In this document: positions 55,875 through 64,000 of the stretch, piece by piece
How positions within the stretch are numbered: position 1 is the first letter of the stretch
Layout of the letters: the number at the start of each line of letters is the position of its first letter
Assembly: GCA_023078555.1 (NCBI GenBank)
Contig: CM041199.1
Location: 6,391,315-6,455,314 of the forward strand
DNA length: 64,000 nt
From: Ulva prolifera
Lineage: Eukaryota; Chlorophyta; Ulvophyceae; Ulvales; Ulvaceae
Reading direction: 5' to 3'
The notes under the pieces: generated by a model
Told to the model about the DNA's origin: nothing
What the model saw: only the letters and a program-made list of their open reading frames with translations
Databases searched by the model: none
Translations under genes and position numbers: made by a program

Positions 55875-55920
<46 letters not shown>
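55875..55920. repeat. Uninterrupted run of 46 G
   Basis: Forty-six consecutive G bases on the plus strand. Similar but shorter tracts are at 1665-1686 (G) and 16268-16294 (C). Such a tract can form G-quadruplexes and is prone to length error in sequencing, so the exact number is unreliable. Confidence 0.85.
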
Positions 55921-55921
<1 letters not shown>

Positions 55922-58389
55922 CACATGCGCGCATGCTTAGTTGGGAATGGGTGTGTGGACTGGTTGCAGGTTCGCTGCCGACCCTCAACGCCATCTTATA
56001 CTATAGTAGTACTGGACCATCCGAGTCATTTTTCGCCAGCCTTGACCGGACATCAGCAGTTGCTACTTGCATGTGTTCGACGAAGTTGTCAGGGGTGCGG
56101 TAGAACATCTGGTCACAGAGAACTACATACATGATTCGACCCCACTGTTCGGTGTCCAGCATGCAGACCTGCTGGGACACTAAAGTAACATTGCAAAGCA
56201 AAACTGTGCACTGTGCCATTAGTGAAGACAAGAAGCAGTGCTGTCACTGCCCCCTCACCAACGTCCACTGTGGCCGCAGCTGTCCCGGCCCTCAACCGAG
56301 CTTCGTCCACACATATGCATTGTCTCTGCGCCAAGGGGGGGCTGCGGACAGCTGCGTTGCATCAGTTGGCCATGTAGGGAATTCCCTCTTCAGCATTATG
56401 AGGCGAATGATTCTCTTCAGGAAAGGGCTTCACGGCGGATTCAGGCCCAAACCGTGAGCCTCCGAGGAGTCCATCATGTGGTTCCGTGACGTGCGGAAAG
56501 CAGGTAGGTCGCCCTATGTCTACAAAAGCGGACGGGGGTAGAGCAGCGAGAGCCTGCACGCGCAGGTCCGGGCTGCCAGACACGTACACACGATGGGTAC
56601 TATGCAACTTGCCGCACTATGAACAGTGAACAATGCGTAACTGTGCGCCAGTGTTGGGTCATCGGACCCGATCACATAGAACAATTCCGAATTTCCAGGT
56701 CTATTTTTCGGGTGGCAGCCCTGAAAATGCTGCAGAGCAACCCAACATTGCTGTGCGCATGTATGCTGGCAAGACAGGCCGCACTCATGCGCCTGCAGCT
56801 CAGTGTTTTGCAGGCTCTAGCTAGAGCCCATTCAGTAGATCTAGAGCCCATTCAGTCTAGGACCGTATGTTTGGGGCTGTTTAATTACACGCTGCCATGC
56901 CGCATGGCTATTGTTGGCCAAAAACCGCAGTTCGATCGGGCTGGACGTCACCGGCTGTGCGTGCATGAATCAGAAATCATCATCATATGCATGTAGCACC
57001 GCCGGCCGCCGGGGCGGCATCGTCTGAGTTAACGCGTGTCTGCCCCGCCCCCGCATGTGCCATGTTCACCTACCAGTGTCTTGTGCACCGGATCGGCTCT
57101 GCATCTACATTGCAGTCCATGAAGCCGTGCAATGGTAACCTAGCCCGGGGGCGGGGGATTTCCGGAGTAGAGACGGAACTCTGTGTTCACGTCGTGGTGG
57201 TCATTCCTTGCCAGGAGATGCCCGTTGCAACTGCTGCCGTGTGAACATGCGTTCCGGCGGCATCCAAGTTGCCGATAGAATTCGTTGCTGTCCGTGCATC
57301 AAGTGGAATGGCGGGGCGGGTGGAGAACAAACTTTGAATTTTGAAATCGGAACTGCCTGTGGGAAGATGTGCCTGACCATGAAGCACTCTGCTTCATGTT
57401 GCCTGCCACAGTGGAGCCATCTGTGGGCATGGCTGCTGTGCAAATCAGATTCAAGGCGGGGAAAGTGAACGCTGCGAGTGGGCGCATGCATCTCAGCAGT
57501 ATCATAGGTCCACGCCCAGCAGGCACTAGTACATTTGCAGCTGCGTAGCAAGCTGGAAGTGTCGCTGCAGAGGGTGACTGATAAACCTGCTGGAGTGCAC
57601 CGTGTGTTAACGCTGGGCCAAATTATATAGCATGAGCACTGCTCAGGCAGGGTAGAAGGTGGGCACCATGCTCGCGGGCGCGAGGACCCTATACAAGGAT
57701 TGCCTGAATGTAGCTGGGGCGATCGCAACGTTCTGCTTCATGCATTACAACTTGCAGGACACAACCAGGGGCAGAATTGACAACATGTGACACAGCTTGA
57801 CATTCAGCAGATTGGAATCGTGTCAGCCGATCCACATAGCAGCCTGGCATGCGTACATCAAATCTACCATGAGTGACATTTTTTTTACAGAGGCGAAGTC
57901 AGACAGACGGGTAGCACCGCCGAGGCAGCAAACAAGAACACCTCCGCCACCGTCATCAGCTGATGTAGCCACATGCAGGTCAAACCGGTTCATAGCGTTC
58001 AAGCACGGCAGGCCTGCCAGTGGCCCAGGGGACCCAGGGACCCCCTCTCCCCACGCCAGTGTGTGGCGCACACACCCATAGGCATTCACTCTACCCTACA
58101 AACACGCCCCAAACACATGTAGCCACCTGGCCATGCTTTTACTGACCCCGCCGCCTCCCGCCCGGCCGCAGTGGTCCAATTTGTCAGCCCGGATGCCGCC
58201 GGCCACACAAAGTGCATGGAGGCCCGTCAGCAACCACCCCCAAACTCGGCCGAGAACGGACACCCGCCTACAAACAGGGCCGCCCCTGAGCGGCAAATTA
58301 ACGATATGTGCCCGGCACAACAGCTAGATATGTGCTAGTCTGATCATGAGCCAGAGAAATCTACGCAGCAGGTGCACCCACGTGGGTGT

Positions 58390-61300
58390 TCAAGTTGACT
58401 GTAGTGGCTCGTCACGATACTGGATCCCAATGCACTCTTCAGGCACAACTGTGTACTGGTGTTCAGGCCCAAGCATACGCTGCGACACCACCGAGGGCTT
58501 AGAGCCACCGCTAGCTGTGCATTCCTCAAACGCATGAGCACCCCCGATCCGCATCAGAGAGTACGCTTCTGATGCGCCGCGCACGTCCAGCCGCCGCGCG
58601 CTCACTCTGCCGGCGCCGCTCGCCTGCAGCCCGGTGATGCAGGCAGAAATGATGACGTCCTCGAGCGTAGCCAGGGCCACTGCGCCTTGGTGCGCACACG
58701 CTCCGCCCGCCGCTCCAGCTGCCTGTCCCGCATGGAGTGCTCGCCATGCGCTCTGCATTGCCGCAGCGCCAGACTGTCCGCACACGCCGCACTCAACCTC
58801 AAGCGTTTCCTCCGGCATGCCGATCGCCGCCCCGATGTTGCAGCCCGCCACAATCGTGTCAACAACCCTAACGGATGCCCCTGGAGCAACAGCCAGTCCC
58901 ACGCCGCTGTCCTCCAGGGTGCATCCCGACACGAGCATCTGGACCCCGGACTCTGCCAAAACCGCCCCAGACATGCTCCCTGTAGCCACACAACCAAGCA
59001 GGGCCACGGCGGTGCCTTGCAAGCCTTCCGCTCTGACGCTCACAGCGTCCTTGCAATTGGTCAAGGTAAGCCGTTCTGCGCGGACAGTCGAAGCACCGCA
59101 CACCTCCAGCCCAACATCTGCCCGAGTGCAATTTGTATCACACACCTGAAGACTTGTGTCGCGACATGCAAGCATCGCTCTTTTGCAGCCGTCAAAGCGG
59201 CATGCGGAAATGACCGCCTCTGCGCCTTCGATGATCGACACTCCATCTACCACCGCCGCGCCAAACACGCACCCCCGCACCTTGAGGACTTCCGCATGGC
59301 GCGCGCGCTCTCTGGATCCGCGTAGCACAATGCCCCCCGGCGACCCCTCAAAGCGGCAGCCCCGCACCGTGCCACCCCCAGTCAGCTGCATGTTTGCGCC
59401 CTCGGCGTGGCCGCCGAGGAAAGTGCACCCTGAGATTTCGAGGGGACATCCGTCGACAAAAACATCGCGTTGGTGGCCGTGGAACCTGCAGTCCTGCACC
59501 AGCACGGGTTGCTGGCAGCGTATGGCCAACACGGCCGCCTGCTCCGGCAACACACCCGCAAGCACGCGCCGCGCGGCGACGGCACTGTCGCTGCCTTGGA
59601 AGTCGCACCGCACCGCTGTAACGGCGCAGTTGGCATCGTTGCAGACTCGGATGCCGACGCTGTTGCCTTCAAAGGTGACACCCTCAAAATCGGCGGCGCT
59701 GGGCGTGCTGACCTCAGGCTCTGTCGACATGGACGCGGCCACGGCGCATCCGGACACCGAGCCACCGTCCACCGACAGCGTGCCTCCGTTATGCCGGAAC
59801 CCTGTACTGCACAGGTTTGATTCCCCTCGGCAGCTCGGATCGTTCACCAGGCCAGATATGGTCACATCCCGTGCGTGCACGGCCGCCCGCGTCATTATCA
59901 CGCCGCGCTGAGCATCCTGCAGCACGCAGCGCAGCAGCCTCGCGGTGCCGTCGGTGACAGCACACGCGGCTGCAGCTGCCCGCGACCCCGTCCCACCTGC
60001 AGCTACGTCTCGCATGACAAGCTGGCCCCCTTCCTCGGCGAATGCGGCACACTGCTTACCTTGCAGCCGTCCGCCGACAACACGGAGGGTGCACCCTGAA
60101 TGCTGCACAGCGCACGCTGCAATGTGCATGCTGTGCACGCTGCAGTGTGACACGGTTGTGGCACGGCCACGATCTGACACTGACACGCCACGGCCGCCGC
60201 AGGACACCTTGCAGAGGACGAGGCTGGCAGCTGAGCAACACTGCACGGCCACGCCGCTCTGCAGCACATGTCGCTCAGGTGTGCTCAAGGTGCACCGATC
60301 AAGCTGGACTGCACCGCCACTTTGCCCGCTCTTACAGCCCTCCATGCATACGATCCGCGCACGGGATCTGGGCACGGAAGGTGGCCGCCCCGCGCCCGGC
60401 ATGCGCACGCTCAGGCGCGTCTGGCGTAGTAGCACTCGCCCACCCTCGCGAGATGTTACCGCGCACAAGCCCCCCATGATGTCGCAGCCGTGCAGTTCCA
60501 CGGCAGCACGGCGCCCTTCTGCGACGACGCCCTGTTGAAATTCACGCATGAAGCAGCTCCGAAGCAGCACGCGACAGCCCTCAGCTAGAACTGCCCTCCC
60601 CAAGTTCAACCCTGAAAATCTGCAGCCGCGGCACGAAAGCGCGGTTCCCGTGCCCCGGGCGATGAGCGAGCTGTAGCAGCCGCTGAAGCGACTGTACACC
60701 ACGGTGACGGTTGAGCCACATTCCGCCGTGACGCCATTCGGGCAGGGCTGTATTGTGCAGGTGACGAGGTGGACGGTGGTGCCGGCGCCATGCGCAACGG
60801 CAACAGGCACGCCCCCGCCGTGCGCGCAGCGGTGCAGGGTTGGGGTAGGGGCACAAGCAGGGACGCCGTTGCCAAGCACGCACTGGCGCAGCGTCGCGGT
60901 GGCGCCGTGCACAGCGTACAGCGTGCACTTGGTGAAGGTGCAGGCTTGGAACGTTGCTGAGAAATCGCCACCGCAGCACACTAGTATTCCACCTGCATGG
61001 AGGCGCGGGGCTTGTCGAGGAGAACCATGATGTGTTTGATGCGTATCAGGCTTCAGCGAGGCTGACATTGGTGATGCTCGTTGCGGCCTACGTCACGTGA
61101 GTATGCTGTAGGTATGCTGGGTGCAGTCCTAGCGGGAACCGCCATAGCACGATGCCAGCTTGAAGGGAGGGTGTGCTTCATCAGAGCGGGCGGCCGTCTC
61201 TGTGGAAAGCAAAAGCATCTCTTCGCAATCGACAGGGGAGGCAGGGACGGTGTATGCGCCTGTGACCAATGCCTCGCAGCGCAAGACGCACAGATATGGG

Positions 61301-61632
61301 GCGTGAGCCAACATGTCATGGTGGCAGCTGTCAATGACAAATGGTGTTGGCAGACTGGATGCAATTAGTAGGCGCAAGGCCGCACCAGAGAAAGTGGTGC
61401 CTCTGAAGTGCACTCCGCGCCCAGTGAGCAAAGCTACGGTGGAGCGCGGCAGTTGGAGATGGCCTCCAGAGACGACGCAGCCGGCCGGCCACGCCCGCAG
61501 CACCAGACCACCTGCAGGGCCCTTGGCTTGTATGTACCGCTCAAGCTGCAGTGTTTCCGAACCAAGCTCGATGCAGGCTGTGCCGGGCGTACACATGGCC
61601 TGGAGGAGCGCTTTGATGGTTTTAACACGGCC
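58390..61632 (-). CDS. Large right-handed parallel beta-helix protein
   Basis: Two exons are visible: 61632 to about 61139 (after acceptor CCATTGCAG) and 61007-58390 (after acceptor TCCATGCAG), ending at TGA 58390. An upstream exon with the start codon is not resolved. The product has at least about 1,035 residues. The long second exon is built of roughly 20-25-residue rungs with small, Cys-rich and Val/Leu strands (ATFQACTFTKCTLYAV, VTGSMSGAVLAESGV, VVDTIVAGCNIGAAIG), typical of pectate-lyase-like/NosD-type beta-helices. No catalytic Asp/Arg set could be assigned. No transmembrane helix is visible and no signal peptide could be seen, since the start is missing. The first exon (VKTIKALLQAM...ERYIQAKGPAGGLVLRAW) resembles the opening of the beta-helix part of the kinase gene (IHTVEDLFARLDEG), so the two belong to one local family. 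Confidence 0.75.
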
Positions 61633-61639
61633 CTGCAAT

Positions 61640-63001
61640 GGAACCAGCACTCAACATATGTGCAGCTCACGCACTGCCAGAGGCTGCTGCAAGATGAATC
61701 GGCCAATTGTGTTGCTCGGCATCGCAAGGACCTGTGACAGTGTTGCACACTATCGCGATATCTTTACAAGCTGTGTTGCATGAAGCGCCACAGCCGACGT
61801 GTTGCAAGCATATGAAGCGTTGCATGTTGCAGACAGGAGGCGTTCATTGCAGTTGGATCTGGCTGCTGTATGTGGACAGCCATACAAGCTCTTCGGAGTT
61901 GCCAACGTCTACATGCATGTGGCCACATGAAATGATGTGTGCATGCATGCAGACAGGCTGCGGTGCAGTGTGATCAGGTCACAGAACTGTGAACGGGTCG
62001 AAATAAAATCTGCTGAAGATTTTCTCAGTGTTGTGTGGGATCACCATGCATGCGCGCACATAGGCTACAGCAAGATAGGAGCACCCGGGTGCTCCAGGAA
62101 ACAGGGTGCGCATGAAGTGGGTGCGCATAGCCATGTGAAACCGAAAATCGCTCGGATTCCGTTCTAAAGGCCTTTATAGTATTTGTTGAGGTGCATACCG
62201 TCCTAAGACGTGCCGAGAATGATGATTGGCGGCATATACGACCCGCGGCAATACTGCAGAGAGCTTCCCTGCGCACCTTGAGGGGTGCGCACAGGTACAG
62301 GTGCGCATGGTGCACGTGCGCGTTGTTGTGAACAATGTTATACTGGAAGGGAACGACGTTGCTGTATGTCCGATATGTGAGTGGATGAATATACGGGCTT
62401 TGTCCAGTAATGTTGGTCTGTAACAGCAACGGTGCCGCTTGCAGCCTCGCTGCTTGCGCACCCGGGTGGGTGCGCAAGCATCACAGGTGCGTCTCATGTG
62501 TGCGTGTAGCTGGCACTGGTGTCGTGTAACCCGGGTCACCAAATGTGACCAGCCGCGGTATTGCTCGCTGTTCTTCCGTGCGGGATTGCTTTGGGCATTA
62601 TGGTTATTGCTGATGTTGTTCATGTGTAGGAGGTTGTCACGTGCGTACGACATCATTGGTCTGTTGCCCGAAGCATGCTGTGACAGAGGTTTGAATGCGA
62701 ATCTCCTGTCGGCTATTCGTTCCTTGGCTATCTGGCATGTGTAAAATGATTCGCGATCCCCGTCAATGTGTGCAGCTTGCCGTATAGCTAGTGTCGCTGG
62801 GGGATTCACATGCAGTCATGACCGGCTAGTACCTGTCACGCATGCTGTTGTGGGAACGAGACGCGTTTGGGGTGTATGATGAATCAAATATTAACACATT
62901 GCATGGCAATCTAGACTTTTGTTGCGTCGTTCTATGCTGCTTGTCGAAGCCGGGAACGTGTATATCCTGTGACCGAATTATGAGCGCTTGCTCTAGTTGC
63001 T
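61640..63001. other. Spacer with GTGCGCA-type repeats upstream of the second transposase gene
   Basis: The motif GGGTGCGCA or its complement occurs repeatedly between 62095 and 62475 (for example GTGGGTGCGCATAG, CTTGAGGGGTGCGCACAGG and GCGCACCCGGGTGGGTGCGC). An inverted GAGCACCCGGGTGCTCC is at about 62080. This resembles subterminal repeats of a CACTA element whose transposase starts at 63002. A candidate terminus CACTATCGCG lies at about 61747 but cannot be tested without the other end. No other gene is supported. Confidence 0.45.
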
Positions 63002-64000
63002 ATGGCAAAGAAGCGGAAACGACCCGCACTTGTGAAATTGGCTCATGGATGGACGTTCTGTAGCGCCTGTAACAAATCCTTTCGTAGAGCTGACAATCTT
63101 CGCAGGCACTGTACGTCGAATAGGCACGCCGTCAAATGGATAGAAGCGTCGTCTCCGAAGACAGCAGGTCCATATCCATTACCTAATGTCATTACTCCCT
63201 CAGCGTGCTTTCGTGCTCTAACTGGTGCAGTCCCTTTGGACCGCCCGTCGGACAGGTCCCAAGCCTCCAATCAGGTAGAGGATGCCGGATGTCTTCATGC
63301 TGACAGTCCGCAACATATTCTCTTGCCCGTCAACCCAAGTCAAGAAGATTATCAGGACCCCCCAGGGGATGGTCCCACGCTTCCTGAACTGACCGCTGCT
63401 GATCGAAAAGCTTGTGAAGTTCATGAATCTGAGAGAGTGGAGCCCCTGTCATGGGAGGTCGAAGACACTGAGCCTTTTGACGATGCACCTGAGTCTGAGC
63501 AGGTTGCTGGTGAGGTCGAGGACATGCCAGATTCAGACATGGTATCCTCCACGGTGTGCCACTACGCCTGTCATATTGGTACTCAAGATGCTAAACATGG
63601 GTAGCTATGGTGGCAGGTTACACTCCGGGAGGTTAGCGTGTTGTGGATAGTTGTAGTAATGTCTCGTTGTGCAGGACATTGACGATCTCCTACGCTATTG
63701 GGAACATGAAGGGCGGGTACGAGGTGGCGATGAGATGGATGCAATTATGCAAGCGGCAGAGTCAGCAGGGTGGTTCCACGAAGGACATTTTAGTATGGAT
63801 GTCTTCCAGCTCAGTCTACAAGAGCGCATGGACGCTCAGAAGGCTGATCAGATCAGCACTGATCGCCGCACCCCACAGAAGGGTACGGTGCGGTGGTATC
63901 AGGCCAACGCGGACGAAAAGATCGCCAGGGGTAGTGTAGTGTCTGTCAGGGAGGCTGCTTTCTGCCTGGCTTCAATCAAGCTTGGTGGCGGCATGACCGT
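63002..64000 (+). CDS. 5' part of a second CACTA-type transposase gene, cut by the window edge
   Basis: The ATG at 63002 opens a frame with a classical C2H2 finger (FCSACNKSFRRADNLRRHC, then SNRH) followed by an acidic linker. Exon 1 most simply ends at 63541 (donor GTATCC) and joins exon 2 at 63675 (acceptor TTGTGCAG) in phase 0. Exon 2 runs off the window. Its end (KGTVRWYQANADEKIARG, VREAAFCLASIKLGGG) lines up with the transposase at 32440-36943 (KGTGAWLCEHRGDPIAPG, VVQACYWLASMKNDHR). The fingers differ, so this is a distant member of the same superfamily, not a copy of that element. Zinc ribbon and catalytic core would lie beyond position 64000. Confidence 0.7.

Larger units (their letters stand above)
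54761..58389. other. Spacer between the kinase and large beta-helix genes
   Basis: The first part should contain the kinase gene's promoter and first exon, which I could not place. A possible plus-strand exon is listed separately (55260-55513). Also present are a 38-bp perfect palindrome, a run of 46 G, and a short dispersed repeat at 56648-56710 (TTGGGTCATCGGACCCGATC, then AACAATTCCGAATTTCCAGG). Minus-strand frames at 57823-58320 have no recognisable domain; they might be 3' UTR or exons of an unrecognised gene. Confidence 0.35.

Overview
The window is nuclear DNA of a eukaryote. Most genes are split by GT-AG introns (acceptors usually read TGCAG; donors GTGCGG, GTGAGT and GTATGA recur), intergenic space is long, and mobile and tandem repeats are plentiful. 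The beta-helix proteins with HLDL and TRSIR-G[N/R]C motifs, the intron style and the TGCATG-rich, moderately GC-rich sequence suggest a chlorophyte green alga. That is an inference; no rRNA, tRNA or organelle marker is present to prove it.

Layout. (1) 1-14.3 kb: two tandem copies, both on the minus strand, of a gene for a secreted or membrane-anchored parallel beta-helix protein. The downstream copy in the window (6584-13543) is intact with a C-terminal transmembrane helix. The copy at 1-4.67 kb runs off the left edge and is broken by several frameshifts, a deletion and a 1.6-kb TIR insertion in an intron. (2) 14.3-22.4 kb: gene-poor, GC-rich dispersed repeats, a hAT-type MITE (16640-17096) with a perfect 8-bp target duplication, and hairpins. 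(3) 22407-23816: single-exon gene for a secreted cysteine-motif protein with a very Lys-rich tail; a paralogue with an acidic, Ser/Gly/Pro-rich tail lies at 43940-45505. (4) 25089-40710: a complete 15.6-kb CACTA (EnSpm-like) DNA transposon with 11-bp TIRs CACTACAAGAA and a 3-bp target duplication CCT. It carries a seven-exon transposase gene, a divergent multi-exon companion gene, a third unknown gene, a three-unit 150-bp repeat and an eight-copy 344-bp satellite. (5) 40.7-47.7 kb: the repeat into which the CACTA inserted, a related copy of it that serves as an empty site, and a local duplication. (6) 47798-54760 minus: a multi-exon gene joining alpha-helical/coiled-coil segments, a RING/U-box-like segment, a protein kinase domain and a C-terminal parallel beta-helix. 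(7) 58390-61632 minus: a large parallel beta-helix gene whose first visible exon resembles the start of the kinase gene's beta-helix part. (8) 63002-64000 plus: the 5' end of a second transposase gene of the CACTA type, cut by the right edge.

There is no operon logic. The co-operating units are the three genes inside the CACTA element (transposase plus candidate accessory proteins sharing a 370-bp divergent promoter region) and, speculatively, the cell-surface or secreted beta-helix and Cys-motif proteins. The kinase/beta-helix fusion and the intact multi-gene CACTA with its internal satellite are the most unusual items. Exon ends were set by eye from splice consensus, reading frame and comparison between paralogues, and some 5' ends are unresolved.
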